A stretch of 64,000 nt of DNA from Saprospiraceae bacterium (GCA_016717655.1 JADKFC010000003.1:124001-188000), one strand, 5' to 3'; shown: positions 31,585 to 41,400, counted from the first letter of the stretch. Notes: generated by a model not told the origin, from the letters alone. Program-made: numbers and translations.

Positions 31585-32196
31585 ATGAGGTATCCATCGC
31601 AAACCCTGGAAAAACTAGTGGCCGCGATCGCATCGTTGCCGGGTATTGGTAAAAAAACAGCCTTGAGATTGGCACTGCACCTGGTTCAGGACAAAAGTGA
31701 CAAGGCTTCCGTTTTGGGCAATGCCCTTAGTCGCCTCAAAGATGAAATTCGTTTTTGTATACATTGTCACGCCCTCTCTGATACAGATGAATGTAGCATC
31801 TGTCAGGCACCTTCTCGTAAAAATGGAGTTCTTTGTATCGTTGAAAACATCAGGGATCTTATGGCCATAGAAGATACGGCCAGCTTCCATGGTCGTTACC
31901 ACATCCTGGGAGGTTTAATTTCTCCCATTGATGGTATTGGCCCGGCTGATTTAAATATTGAAACCCTGATTGAACGGATAGACAAAGAAGGAATTGAGGA
32001 ACTCATTATGGCCATCAGCCCTACTATTGAGGGAGAAACCACGTCATTTTATATTTCTAAAAAACTGGCAGGCAGAAACCTAAGGCTTACCACCATCGCT
32101 CGCGGTGTGTCTTTTGGCGGAGAGTTGGAGTATGCCGATGAACTCACCTTAAGCCGATCCATAAGCGCACGAATACCCTATAAGATGGGTACCTGA
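31585..32196 (+). CDS. recR: Recombination protein RecR
   Basis: 203 residues, the usual length. RecR works with RecF/RecO to load RecA at gaps and ends. N-terminal helix-hairpin-helix 'LPGIGKKTALRLALHL' (about 18-33), zinc-finger Cys pairs in 'FCIHCHALSDTDECSIC' (about 53-69), a Toprim domain with 'LCIVENIRDLMAIE' and 'GGLISPIDGIGPADLN', and a C-terminal Walker-B-like 'TIARGVSFGGELEYAD'. It sits tightly between pdhC (6 bases) and a glycosyltransferase gene (2 bases), an operon with no obvious functional link. Confidence 0.95.
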   Translation: MRYPSQTLEKLVAAIASLPGIGKKTALRLALHLVQDKSDKASVLGNALSRLKDEIRFCIHCHALSDTDECSICQAPSRKNGVLCIVENIRDLMAIEDTASFHGRYHILGGLISPIDGIGPADLNIETLIERIDKEGIEELIMAISPTIEGETTSFYISKKLAGRNLRLTTIARGVSFGGELEYADELTLSRSISARIPYKMGT

Positions 32197-32198
32197 TC

Positions 32199-34169
32199 AT
32201 GCCCACACTCTCTATAGTCATTGTCAATTATAATGTAAGGCACTTCCTTACCAATTGCCTCGACTCTATTGAGAAATCCAAAAAAATGGGCTTTCAGGTA
32301 GAAACCATTGTTGTAGACAATGCCAGCATTGACGGCAGTATCACAGCCATCCGTTCTTCTTTTCCGGAAGTTAAACTCATAGAAAACAAAACAAATGTAG
32401 GTTTTGGAAAAGCCAACAACCAGGGATTTGATACAGCCTCTGGTCAGTATATTTTGGCCCTGAATCCCGACACCATCCTGCAGGAAGATACCCTCAACCG
32501 ATGCTGGCAATTTATGGAAAGTAATCGCGATTGCGGTGTATTGGGAGTTAAAATGGTGGATGGATCCGGCACTTATTTGCCTGAAAGTAAGAGGGGCAGA
32601 CCCAGCTTGTGGAATGCCTTTTGCAAGTTCAGCGGACTTACATCTTTGTTTCCAAAAAGTAAGTGGACAAGCGGCTACTATCTTGGGCATTTGGATGAAG
32701 ATCAGATCCAGGAAGTAGAGGTTTTGTGTGGGGCTTTTATGTTTTTTAGATCAGAAGCACTTTTGTCTTGTAGTGGTTTTGATGAAGACTTTTTTATGTA
32801 CGGAGAAGACATAGACCTATCGGTTCGCATTAAAAAGGCAGGATGGAAAGTTGTCTATTTGCCGGATACCAGGATCATCCACTTTAAGGGCGAAAGTTCA
32901 AAAAAAGCAAGTTTCAACTACATCAAACATTTTTACCAGTCCATGTCAATTTATGTTGGTAAACATTATACAGGCTGGTACGGTGGTGCGTTTCGGGTGC
33001 TGATCAGGCTCGCCATCTGGCTGACGGCAGGCATCAGTTTTATCAAACACAATGTCCTGGGCAATTTTCTGTTAATCATGGACTTCGCCCTTACTTTTGG
33101 TATTCAGACAGCCCTAAAAAAAACCTGGGCAGTATTTTATTTTGATAATCCGGATTACTATGATAACCTGGCTTCTCAATTGCATACGCTGGGCACCTCT
33201 TTTACCTGGGTATTTTTTCTCTGGTTTTTTGGACACTATGACCTCAACTGGAAACCCAGAAGGCAGTGGACAGGACTATTTTTTGGTACTGCATGCATTC
33301 TCATCGTTTATTCTCTCCTCCCTTCTGAATGGAGGAGCAGCAGGTTTCTCATCATAGCCGGTGCTCTTATTACTCTTTTGGCCACCCTCCTAACCAGAAA
33401 GTCATCTGATTGGCTGCTAAAAAACTGGCTTCAAAAAGGGAGGAGGCAAAACTATTTAATTGTAGCACTTTCAGAAAATGCGAAAAAAATAAGGGAAACA
33501 CTGCTACAAAATGAACCACAAGCCAATGTAATTGGATTTTTATACCCTCAAAATACCTTGCCGGCTGATAGCAAAGATTACCTCAATACCATCCAAAATA
33601 TTGGGCAGGTTGCCGATCTGTACAAAGCAGACAACATCGTTTTTTCAACCGATGATTTGCCGATGCAACACATTTTAGACCTCATGGTCCAACCCGATAA
33701 AGAAGTGAGATACTTGATTACTGGCAGTGAAGAAACAGCCATGGTTTCAAGTAATAGCAGTACCTCACAGGGCAAATTTTATCATGCTGCGTCTTCTTTC
33801 CGACTGAGTCAGGGACTTTATATCAGACTCAAAAGGACCATCGATGTAAGTGTTTCCTTGTTTGTCATCTTGTTTTACCCAATTTTAACCCTTGCATTGT
33901 CGAGAAATAAAGACCTTTTTTTTTCAGCGTTTCGCGTTTTAAACGGGAAGGCCACTTGGGTTGGCTACCTCTATTCCGATCAGAAAGTCTCTCCCAATGA
34001 ATTTTTACCTCCATTGAAACCTTCGGTTTGGAACATAGAGTACCTAAAAAACAATCAGGATTACCTACCTATTTTTCCAGACAACCACGCCTTGAATCAG
34101 TATTACGCCAAAAATTATAGTCCTGCCATCGACCTTTCCATTGTGTATCATAAAATTTTTGTGTCATGA
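32199..34169 (+). CDS. Glycosyltransferase family 2 fused to a degenerate sugar-phosphate transferase domain
   Basis: 656 residues. Residues about 1-230 are a GT2 domain: 'LSIVIVNYNVRHFLTNCLDS' start, 'VDNASIDGS', 'LNPDTIL' (DxD-like), 'GAFMFFRSEALLSCSGFDEDFFMYGEDIDLSVRIKK'-type acceptor region, cited here only by its parts 'GAFMFFR' and 'GEDIDLS'. Next come several membrane segments (about 260-400) and a Rossmann-like part (about 415-520). The C-terminal 120 residues begin with 'IRLKRTIDVSVSL', the hallmark of polyprenyl-phosphate sugar transferases, but the family 'GPRP' site reads 'GYLY' after 'GKATWV'. The tail is therefore likely non-catalytic. Role in surface polysaccharide or lipid glycan synthesis is inferred. 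Its stop overlaps the next start by 4 bases. Confidence 0.75.
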   Translation: MPTLSIVIVNYNVRHFLTNCLDSIEKSKKMGFQVETIVVDNASIDGSITAIRSSFPEVKLIENKTNVGFGKANNQGFDTASGQYILALNPDTILQEDTLNRCWQFMESNRDCGVLGVKMVDGSGTYLPESKRGRPSLWNAFCKFSGLTSLFPKSKWTSGYYLGHLDEDQIQEVEVLCGAFMFFRSEALLSCSGFDEDFFMYGEDIDLSVRIKKAGWKVVYLPDTRIIHFKGESSKKASFNYIKHFYQSMSIYVGKHYTGWYGGAFRVLIRLAIWLTAGISFIKHNVLGNFLLIMDFALTFGIQTALKKTWAVFYFDNPDYYDNLASQLHTLGTSFTWVFFLWFFGHYDLNWKPRRQWTGLFFGTACILIVYSLLPSEWRSSRFLIIAGALITLLATLLTRKSSDWLLKNWLQKGRRQNYLIVALSENAKKIRETLLQNEPQANVIGFLYPQNTLPADSKDYLNTIQNIGQVADLYKADNIVFSTDDLPMQHILDLMVQPDKEVRYLITGSEETAMVSSNSSTSQGKFYHAASSFRLSQGLYIRLKRTIDVSVSLFVILFYPILTLALSRNKDLFFSAFRVLNGKATWVGYLYSDQKVSPNEFLPPLKPSVWNIEYLKNNQDYLPIFPDNHALNQYYAKNYSPAIDLSIVYHKIFVS

Positions 34170-35350
34170 CACCAGAACCACAAAAAATAAAAGCCCTCGT
34201 TTCAGAAATACTGCCCTATATCACTGGCGTTCGCAGGCACCTTCACCGCTTTCCTGAACTTAGTTTTGAGGAGTATGAGAGTAGTGCCTACCTTACCCGA
34301 ATCCTGGAAGAAAAGGGCATACCGTTTACCAATGGTTGGGTTAAAACAGGCATTGTGGCTACAGTAGTGGGTGCCCATCCCGGCCCAAGAAGAGCCTTTA
34401 GAGCAGAACTGGATGCCCTGCCTATTCAAGAACAAAACCAACTCACATATCAGTCTGAGGTACCCGGAAAGATGCATGCCTGTGGTCACGATGTTCATGC
34501 ATCGGCCTTGTTGGGTGCTTGTATGATTGCCCACCAATGCAAGGCTGATATAGCAGGAACCCTCGAATTTATCTTTCAGCCGGGAGAAGAAAAGTTGCCG
34601 GGTGGAGCCTCTTTGATGTTGGCAGAAAGGGCCCTTGGCAACGATTTACCGGAGTCAATCATAGCCCAACACGTTTTTCCTGACCTGCCTGCCGGCCATG
34701 TTGGCATTTGTCCCGGAAAATACATGGCCTCATCTGATGAAATTTACATCACCCTTACCGGCAAAGGTGGGCATGGGGCGCTGCCTCATCTCTGTATCGA
34801 CCCTATTGTAATTGCAGCAGAACTCATTACGGCTCTCCAGCAATTGGTTGCCAGAACCGCTAATCCCTTTTTGCCTTCGGTCCTCACCCTTGGTAAAATT
34901 AACAGCATAGGTGGGGCCACCAACATCATTCCTGAACAAGTGGCCATCGAAGGTACCTTCCGCACCATGGATGAGGCATGGCGATATGAAGCACATCGAT
35001 GGATCGAAAATACCACACAGGGCATAGCAGCTGCCCACGGGGCATCAGCCACAGTAGAAATAAAAGTGGGCTATCCCTGTTTGAACAATGACGAAAGCCT
35101 TGCCCAAAAAGTCAAGTCAGCCATGGTGACTTTTTTGGGCGAAGACAAGGTGCACGACATTCCCAAAAGAATGACCTCTGAAGATTTTGCCTATTTTGCA
35201 CAACTAATGCCGGCTTGTTTTTATCGATTAGGGGTGGCTTATACGGATGGAAGGCCCGCCCACGGAGTACATTCTCCTTATTTTGAGGTAGATGAAAAGG
35301 CCTTAGAGACTGCCATTGGCCTTATGGCATGGTTGGCTGTGTTACCCTAG
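34166..35350 (+). CDS. M20 family amidohydrolase/peptidase
   Basis: 394 residues, typical of N-acyl-L-amino-acid amidohydrolases (hippurate hydrolase, IAA-amino-acid hydrolase group). Metal-binding and catalytic segments: 'RRHLHRFPELSFEEYES' (about 22-38), 'HACGHDVHASALLGA' (about 102-116), 'FQPGEEKLPGGASLM' (about 136-150), 'GGHGALPHLCIDPI' in the lid domain and 'MTSEDFAYFAQLMPACFYRLG' split as 'MTSEDFAYF' plus 'CFYRLG' near the C-terminus. Cytoplasmic, as no signal peptide is seen. The ATG overlaps the previous stop (ATGA), so translation is probably coupled to the glycosyltransferase. The natural substrate is unknown. Confidence 0.9.
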   Translation: MTPEPQKIKALVSEILPYITGVRRHLHRFPELSFEEYESSAYLTRILEEKGIPFTNGWVKTGIVATVVGAHPGPRRAFRAELDALPIQEQNQLTYQSEVPGKMHACGHDVHASALLGACMIAHQCKADIAGTLEFIFQPGEEKLPGGASLMLAERALGNDLPESIIAQHVFPDLPAGHVGICPGKYMASSDEIYITLTGKGGHGALPHLCIDPIVIAAELITALQQLVARTANPFLPSVLTLGKINSIGGATNIIPEQVAIEGTFRTMDEAWRYEAHRWIENTTQGIAAAHGASATVEIKVGYPCLNNDESLAQKVKSAMVTFLGEDKVHDIPKRMTSEDFAYFAQLMPACFYRLGVAYTDGRPAHGVHSPYFEVDEKALETAIGLMAWLAVLP

Positions 35351-35405
35351 TTACACAACAATCTATTTGTGATTTGTTTTGTTATATTTAAACAAGCCAT
35401 ATCAT

Positions 35406-35413
35406 TATATTTG
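35406..35413 (+). promoter_or_regulatory. -7 box upstream of trxB
   Basis: TATATTTG, an exact TAnnTTTG match, 20 bases before the trxB start. Upstream TTG at 35379-35381 leaves a long 24-base spacer. Confidence 0.45.
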
Positions 35414-35432
35414 CCATCCATAAAACAGAAAC

Positions 35433-36377
35433 ATGTCAAACAGTGTCGAAAAAGTAAATTGTCTAATCATAGGTTCGGGTCCTGCCGGATACACTGCTGC
35501 TATATATGCATCCAGGGCCAACTTAAATCCGGTGTTATACACAGGTAAAGAACCAGGGGGTCAGCTTACGATTACCACAGAAGTAGAAAACTACCCTGGC
35601 TATCCCCAAGGCATACAAGGGCCTGAAATGATGGAAGATTTTAAAAACCAGGCCCTCCGTTTTGGAGCAGATATCAGGTTTGAATTGATAGATAAAGTTG
35701 ATTTCACAGGTCCTGTTCACAAGATTTGGTCAGAGACCGGCCATGAAATCCATGCCCATGCGGTGATCATTGCTACAGGTGCCAGCGCTAAATGGCTGGG
35801 ACTGCCTTCAGAACAAAAATTAATGAACAAAGGGGTTTCTGCCTGTGCTGTATGTGATGGTTTCTTTTTCCGCAAGCAGGAAGTAGCCATTGTGGGTGCC
35901 GGCGACACCGCAGCAGAAGAAGCTACCTACCTGGCCAAACTCTGCTCTAAAGTTCATATGTTGGTGCGCAAAGAGGAGATGAGGGCCTCTAAGATCATGC
36001 AGGAAAGGGTAAAAAACACCCCCAATCTTGAAGTTCACTACAATACTGAAACGGCTGAGATTTTAGGTGAAGAAGGGGTAACAGGGGCTAGAATAAAAAA
36101 CAATGTTACCGGAGAAGAGACCATACTCAATGTAACTGGTTTTTTTGTGGCCATTGGCCATAAACCCAATACAGATATCTTCAATGGCTGGCTTGATATG
36201 GATGACAATGGCTATCTCAAAACAGTGCCTGGCAGAACCCTCACCAACATACCCGGTGTATTTGCCAGTGGAGACGCCCAGGATCACATCTACCGTCAGG
36301 CAGTCACGGCTGCAGGTTCAGGTTGTATGGCCGCACTCGATGCAGAACGTTATCTTTCAGAACATGGAATTATATAA
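35433..36377 (+). CDS. trxB: Thioredoxin reductase TrxB
   Basis: 314 residues, standard for low-molecular-weight TrxB. FAD enzyme that reduces thioredoxin with NADPH. FAD-binding 'IIGSGPAGYTAAIYASRA' (about 12-29), redox-active CxxC in 'SACAVCDGFFF' (about 133-143), NADPH-binding 'VAIVGAGDTAAEEA' (about 150-163), and the C-terminal FAD motif 'GVFASGDAQDHIYRQAVTAA' (about 278-297). The frame is intact. Class II aldolase gene follows after 17 bases and is likely co-transcribed. Confidence 0.95.
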   Translation: MSNSVEKVNCLIIGSGPAGYTAAIYASRANLNPVLYTGKEPGGQLTITTEVENYPGYPQGIQGPEMMEDFKNQALRFGADIRFELIDKVDFTGPVHKIWSETGHEIHAHAVIIATGASAKWLGLPSEQKLMNKGVSACAVCDGFFFRKQEVAIVGAGDTAAEEATYLAKLCSKVHMLVRKEEMRASKIMQERVKNTPNLEVHYNTETAEILGEEGVTGARIKNNVTGEETILNVTGFFVAIGHKPNTDIFNGWLDMDDNGYLKTVPGRTLTNIPGVFASGDAQDHIYRQAVTAAGSGCMAALDAERYLSEHGII

Positions 36378-36394
36378 ACAACAATAAAAACATC

Positions 36395-37467
36395 ATGAAA
36401 ACCAAATTCAGAACAGGAGTCCTTTTCGGCGATGAAGTTACAGAATTGCTCAATGACGCCAATAAAAACCAATATGCTATACCGGCAGTCAATGTAATTG
36501 GTACCAATAGTGTCAACGCTTGTCTGGAAACAGCCAAAGCAGTAAATTCGCCTATTATCATCCAGTTTAGCAATGGAGGTGCCGCTTTTTATGCTGGAAA
36601 AGGACTGGACAACGCAGACCAGAAAGCAGCTGTTTTGGGGGCGGTTTCTGGTGCGCTTCACATTCACCAACTGGCAGAAGCCTATGGGGTGACAGTAATA
36701 TTACATACCGACCACTGTGCCAAAAACCTCCTGCCTTGGATGGATGGCATGCTGGACGCCAATGAACGCCATTTTGAAAAAAATGGCCACGCCCTTTTTA
36801 GTTCTCATATGCTGGATTTCAGTGAAGAACCCATCCACGAAAATGTCGAAATGTGTAAGGAATACCTGGCCAGAATGTCGGAAATCGGCATCACTCTTGA
36901 AATGGAATTAGGTGTCACAGGTGGTGAAGAAGATGGGGTTGACAATTCAAGTGTAGACAGTACCAAATTGTATACACAACCCGAAGAGGTTTCTTTTGCC
37001 TACGAGGAATTGTCTCGCATCAACAATAGATTTACCATTGCAGCAGCATTTGGAAACGTACACGGAGTTTACAAACCCGGAAATGTGAAATTGACGCCTG
37101 TAATCCTCAAAATTCACAAGACTACGTTCAGAAAAAATTCAACACCGGCCCCAATCCGGTCAACTTTGTTTTCCATGGCGGTTCGGGCTCAACCCGGGAG
37201 GAAATCCGAGAAGCCATTACCTACGGTGCCATTAAAATGAACATCGATACCGATATGCAATGGGCTTATTGGGAAGGTATTAAAAATTACTACGAAGCCA
37301 AAAAAGGCTACCTCCAGGCCCAGATCGGCAATCCGGAAGGAGCCGACAAGCCCAACAAAAAACAATACGACCCAAGGGTTTGGTTGAGAGAAGGTGAAAA
37401 AAGTTTTGTCAGCAGACTCAAAATTGCGTTCGAAGACCTCAACTGCCTGGATAGAAACAAAATCTAA
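36395..37467 (+). CDS. fba: Class II fructose-bisphosphate aldolase (one frameshift)
   Basis: Zn2+-dependent aldolase of glycolysis and gluconeogenesis, cleaving fructose 1,6-bisphosphate. ATG 36395 (MKTKFRTGV); upstream in-frame codons belong to the trxB end region. Family motifs: 'YAIPAVNVIGTNSVNA', 'HTDHCAKNLLPW' (Zn-binding His, about 108-119), 'LEMELGVTGGEEDGVDN' (about 170-186), and after correction 'FVFHGGSGS' and 'KMNIDTDMQWAYWEG'. One base is missing near 37107-37110 (CTCAAAATT should read as CTC CAA AAT). Corrected length is about 357 residues, like E. coli FbaA. Pieces: 36323-37240 and 37237-37467. Confidence 0.92.
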
Positions 37468-37477
37468 TGGTCAGATT

Positions 37478-37505
37478 GAGGCAATTTGTCGCCTCGCTGT
37501 CATTT
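37478..37505 (+). terminator. Weak possible terminator after fba
   Basis: GAGGC and GCCTC pair around an 8-base loop (37478-37495), followed by a short T-rich stretch. The stem is only 5 base pairs. Confidence 0.35.
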
Positions 37506-37599
37506 TATTGTGATATTATCCTTACTTTTATGGTAATTTTCCGGCATTTCGATGTTCGGCCTCATATTATTTTGCTAACACACTAAAATCAAATAAGGC

Positions 37600-39609
37600 A
37601 TGAAGCAAATTTACTTCTTTTTACTTTTTATGTTGAGCACTCTCTGGGTTTCGGCTCAGGCATCATTTTCAGATGATTTTGAGAGTTACACAGTAGGTGA
37701 ATACCTGGGTCCACAGTCCGATAAATGGACTACCTGGAGTGTCAAAGACGGAACAACCGAAGACACTAAAATCACCAATGCCAAAGCAGCCAGCGGCACT
37801 AAGTCCATCTATTTTTCATCTACTTCAGCCAGTGGAGGACCACAGGATGTGGTTTTGCCATTTACGGATGCTTATACATCAGGCGTTTACAAAATTGGGA
37901 TGAAACTTTTTATTGAGGATGGAAAGACAGGTTATTTCAACTTGCAAGCTGAAAAAGTCATTGGAACTACGTGGGCCATCGATGTTAATTTTAATACCGA
38001 CGGAACCGTTGTATTAACAGGTGGTGGCTCAACTCTTGCATCTGGCAAATATCCTCAGGGAGAGTGGTTTGCTTTTGAGATCGCAGGTAATATTTCAGCC
38101 AATCTATGGGCTACTAGCGTCAATGGAGGTTCTTTGGGTACCTTTACCCTGGCCAGCAATAAAGTAGCATCTATTGATATTTATCCGGCCAACGCCAATG
38201 CTTCTTTTTATGTAGATGATTTTTACTACTCACAAGATGTATTTACGCCAAAGCCAAATGACATAGGTATTAGCGGAGTTACTGTAGCACCAAGAGACCT
38301 CACAGGCATCAAATCACCGCTGGGAGTAAACATCACCAATTTGGGAGCCAGCACAGTCAATGACATGGAAATCGAATTCCAATATGGAAGCCTTTCAGGT
38401 AAAAAAACGGTCACTGGGTTAAACCTGGCTAGTCTTGGTTCTAAGTCTATCCTTTTTGACGAAGAAATCACCGTATTAGCAGGCGCTAATCCAATTCAGG
38501 TATCAGCCAAATTGATTGGCGCTACCGATGACGATGCTGCCAACAACGCATCTGCTTCTTCTACAACAGGTGTCACTCCTGCTGCTGACAAATTTGTCAT
38601 TGCTGAAGAAGCAACCGGCACATGGTGTGGCTGGTGTCCACGTGGAGCTGTCATGTTAGACAGATTGAGCAAAAGATATCCAGATTACTTTATTGGTATA
38701 GCAGTTCACAACGCAGACCCAATGGTTGTTACAGATTATGATGCCGGCATTCGTGGACTTTCAGGATTCACTGGTTTTCCAAGCGCAACCGTTGGCAGAA
38801 CAGCGATCATCGATCCTTTGGCCATCGAAACTGCGTTTTTCTCAAGGGTCATCGAAGCACCAAAATCAAGTGTAAGGGTGGGTGCCTCTTTTGATGAAAC
38901 CAGCCGTGTGATCAAACTTTCACCTAAAATTACCTTCAAAGCCAACGTTTCCGGATCTTACAAAATGGCTGTAGTCATTGTAGAAGACAGTGTAAGAGGC
39001 ACAGCAACAGGTTATGCCCAAGCTAATTATTATTCAGGAGGCGCTCAAGGACCAATGGGTGGCTATGAGTTGTTGCCCAACCCGGTTCCAGCCAACAAAA
39101 TGACCTACAACCACGTTGCCAGGGTATTGACCGGAGGGTTCAAAGGCACAGCCCTACCTCTTAACTCTTACAAAAAAGACGATGTGGTTTATATGAACTT
39201 TGAAGCCACCATTCCAGCAGGAGTTAAATTGGAAAACATCCACATCATTCCAATCCTTTTTGCACCTTCAGGCTTGATCGACAACGGATATCCTGCCAAA
39301 TTGGAGGAAGCTTTAGCAGAAGGATTTACAGTAGGTGCCAATGACATCACCTTCAACGGTGATGTAGTAATCTACCCCAACCCTGTTGCTTTCGAATCCA
39401 TCATCGACCTTACCCTCGACAACCCAGCTGAGGTAAGCGTAGAAATTTATGACATGACAGGTAAACTGGTAGGCAGCAAAAACTATGGCAAACTAAGCGG
39501 CAGCAATGAATTGTTGCTCAATGCCTCTAACCTCAACAATGGTACCTACCTGGCCCGCATCAAAGCAGGCGCAGAAGAAATTACCAAAAACATTGTGGTA
39601 CTGAAGTAA
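37600..39609 (+). CDS. T9SS-sorted Omp28-like surface protein
   Basis: 669 residues with a signal peptide (to 'VSAQASF'). An N-terminal concanavalin/laminin-G-like domain (about 22-210, 'SDDFESYTVGEYLGP', ending 'FYVDDFYYS') is followed by a CARDB/Ig-like domain (about 215-320), an Omp28-related thioredoxin-like domain with CxxC in 'EATGTWCGWCPRG' (about 338-350), and a T9SS type A sorting domain (about 590-669: 'VIYPNPVAFESIIDL', 'IYDMTGKLVG', 'LNNGTYLARI'). Secreted by T9SS and cut by PorU (family knowledge). The CxxC suggests thiol-disulfide chemistry outside the cell, not proven. Single-gene transcript with its own terminator. Confidence 0.85.
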   Translation: MKQIYFFLLFMLSTLWVSAQASFSDDFESYTVGEYLGPQSDKWTTWSVKDGTTEDTKITNAKAASGTKSIYFSSTSASGGPQDVVLPFTDAYTSGVYKIGMKLFIEDGKTGYFNLQAEKVIGTTWAIDVNFNTDGTVVLTGGGSTLASGKYPQGEWFAFEIAGNISANLWATSVNGGSLGTFTLASNKVASIDIYPANANASFYVDDFYYSQDVFTPKPNDIGISGVTVAPRDLTGIKSPLGVNITNLGASTVNDMEIEFQYGSLSGKKTVTGLNLASLGSKSILFDEEITVLAGANPIQVSAKLIGATDDDAANNASASSTTGVTPAADKFVIAEEATGTWCGWCPRGAVMLDRLSKRYPDYFIGIAVHNADPMVVTDYDAGIRGLSGFTGFPSATVGRTAIIDPLAIETAFFSRVIEAPKSSVRVGASFDETSRVIKLSPKITFKANVSGSYKMAVVIVEDSVRGTATGYAQANYYSGGAQGPMGGYELLPNPVPANKMTYNHVARVLTGGFKGTALPLNSYKKDDVVYMNFEATIPAGVKLENIHIIPILFAPSGLIDNGYPAKLEEALAEGFTVGANDITFNGDVVIYPNPVAFESIIDLTLDNPAEVSVEIYDMTGKLVGSKNYGKLSGSNELLLNASNLNNGTYLARIKAGAEEITKNIVVLK

Positions 39610-39635
39610 TTCAAAACCTATAATAAGATGAAGAA

Positions 39636-39664
39636 AGGGGCTCCAATTGGGCCCTTTTTTTTTT
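39636..39664 (+). terminator. Rho-independent terminator
   Basis: GGGGCTCCAATTGGGCCC forms a GC-rich stem and is followed by ten T. It lies about 27 bases after the stop of the Omp28-like gene. Confidence 0.85.
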
Positions 39665-39743
39665 GATACAATCCAAACATTCTTTAGTGTACTATCCTAT
39701 TTAAATTCTATTTCTCGATGAGCATACCTTCTATCCCCAACAG

Positions 39744-39925
39744 CAGGATAGGGACAGGTGCTTGTCCCTACGCCGACTTTGCCAGCATAGTGATCCCTAC
39801 ACAAGTTTACTTGTGTAGGGACTCCGATACCCGATCCCTACAACAGCTTCGCAGTTATAGGGACAGGTGCCCCGATCCCTACACCGACGCTGCGGCGTAG
39901 GGACAGGTGCTCCGTTACCCGGATA
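39744..39925. repeat. REP-like cluster of four hairpins
   Basis: Intergenic stretch with stems built on CCCTA/TAGGG: TAGGGACA 39749-39756 with TGTCCCTA 39763-39770; CCCTACACAAG 39795-39805 with CTTGTGTAGGG 39810-39820; CCCTA 39836-39840 with TAGGG 39858-39862; CCCTAC 39877-39882 with GTAGGG 39897-39902. The string TAGGGACAGGTGC occurs three times as a direct repeat. An open frame at 39718-39900 is a by-product. It lies 60 bases before purA and could affect its leader (inference). Confidence 0.75.
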
Positions 39926-39985
39926 CCCCCGTCACAGAATAAAAAATTGACTATCTTTGCGCACTGATCAACCAACCATATAACA

Positions 39986-41253
39986 ATGTACATTGATGTT
40001 TTATTAGGTCTGCAATGGGGAGACGAGGGCAAGGGAAAAGTAGTAGACTATATTGCCGATCAGTATGATATCGTTGCCCGCTTTCCAGGGAGGCCCCAAT
40101 GCAGGACACACCATCCGCATCAATGAAAACAAATATGTGTTGCATACCATCCCCTCAGGTGTATTCAGGCCCAACATCCTCAATCTGATTGGCAGTGGTG
40201 TGGTCATCGATCCCATAACATTTGAAAAAGAATTGATTACCCTCGATAAAGAAGGCATCGCTTACAGAGACAGGTTGTTGATTTCTCGCAAAGCCCACTT
40301 GATTCTGCCCAGCCACCGTTGGTTGGATGCAGCCTCAGAAGCCAGTAAAGGCAAAGAAAAAATTGGGTCTACCCTCAAGGGAATCGGCCCAACCTACATG
40401 GACAAAACCGGCAGAAATGGTATTAGGGTTGGCGACATCCTGCTCCCGATTTCCAGCAGAAATACAATGCCCTGGTTGAAAAACACAGGGGCTTGTTGCG
40501 CCAGTTTCCGGAAATAGACTTCGATCTCAAAGCAGAGGAAGAAAAGTGGTTTTCCAGCCTCGAAGTACTTAAATCATTAAAAACAGTCAACGGCGAATAC
40601 TTTATCAACAATGCCCTGACCGATCGCAAAAAAGTATTGGCTGAAGGTGCCCAGGGATCCATGCTCGATATCGATTATGGTACCTATCCTTATGTCACAT
40701 CTTCCAATACCATCACTGCAGGAGTTTGTTCGGGCTTAGGTATTCCACCTTCCAAAATCAATGAAGTCATGGGCATCGCCAAAGCCTACTGCACCAGGGT
40801 TGGCTCTGGTCCATTTCCTCAGAGCAGGAAAATCCTACAGGCGAAAAAATGAGGGCCATAGGCCATGAATTTGGTGCCACTACCGGAAGACCACGCAGGT
40901 GTGGATGGATTGATATACCACAGCTACTTTATACCATCATGATCAACGGGGTTACCCAGGTCATCATCACCAAACTGGATGTACTCAATGACTTTGATGA
41001 AATCCTGGTAGGCGAAAACTATCAATACGATGGCCTGACTACCACCGAGCTACCCTTTGATCTGTGTCGCACCGATCTGGAAGTAGCTTATTCTCAACAC
41101 GCTGGTTGGAACCAGGACTTGGGCGGCATTACCTCTTTACACCAACTCCCGGAAAAGGCAAAAACTTACCTCAACTACCTACAACAAAAACTGAATACTA
41201 AAATTTCTATGGTGTCTACAGGTCCTGAAAGATCTGAATTAATCGTTTGTTGA
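39986..41253 (+). CDS. purA: Adenylosuccinate synthetase PurA (three frameshifts)
   Basis: GTP-dependent conversion of IMP and aspartate to adenylosuccinate in AMP synthesis. True start ATG 39986 (MYIDVLLGLQWGDEGKGK), giving the N-terminal 'GDEGKGK' P-loop. Later motifs: 'QGGPNAGHTI', 'GIGPTYMDKTGRNG', 'LAEGAQGSMLDIDYGTYPYVTSSN'-type region (cited as 'AEGAQG' and 'DIDYGTYPYVTSS') and 'GATTGRPRRCGW'. Breaks: an extra C at 40085-40086, a missing C near 40446-40448, and a missing base near 40819-40821. Corrected length is about 422 residues, normal. Pieces at 40053-40517, 40493-40852 and 40849-41253; the N-terminal piece is too short to stand alone. This is an essential gene, so error is more likely than loss. 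Confidence 0.92.
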
Positions 41254-41400
41254 GGAGACATCTAGAAAAGAAAAATTGTTTGGACATAGTAGATTTATTT
41301 GATTTAAGTAACTGATAATCAAATTATTATTGCAAATAATTAATATTTGAATACCGTAGCATTTTCCCATACTTTGATGACCCGGTTGATTTGTCGCTTC

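Noticed and set aside
39718..39900. 60-residue ORF in the hairpin cluster
   Set aside because: It is a by-product of the repeats, with no signal peptide, domain or start context.
39986..41253. Programmed frameshifting in purA
   Set aside because: Three shifts of mixed direction at plain short runs, with the same pattern in many unrelated genes; error is far simpler.
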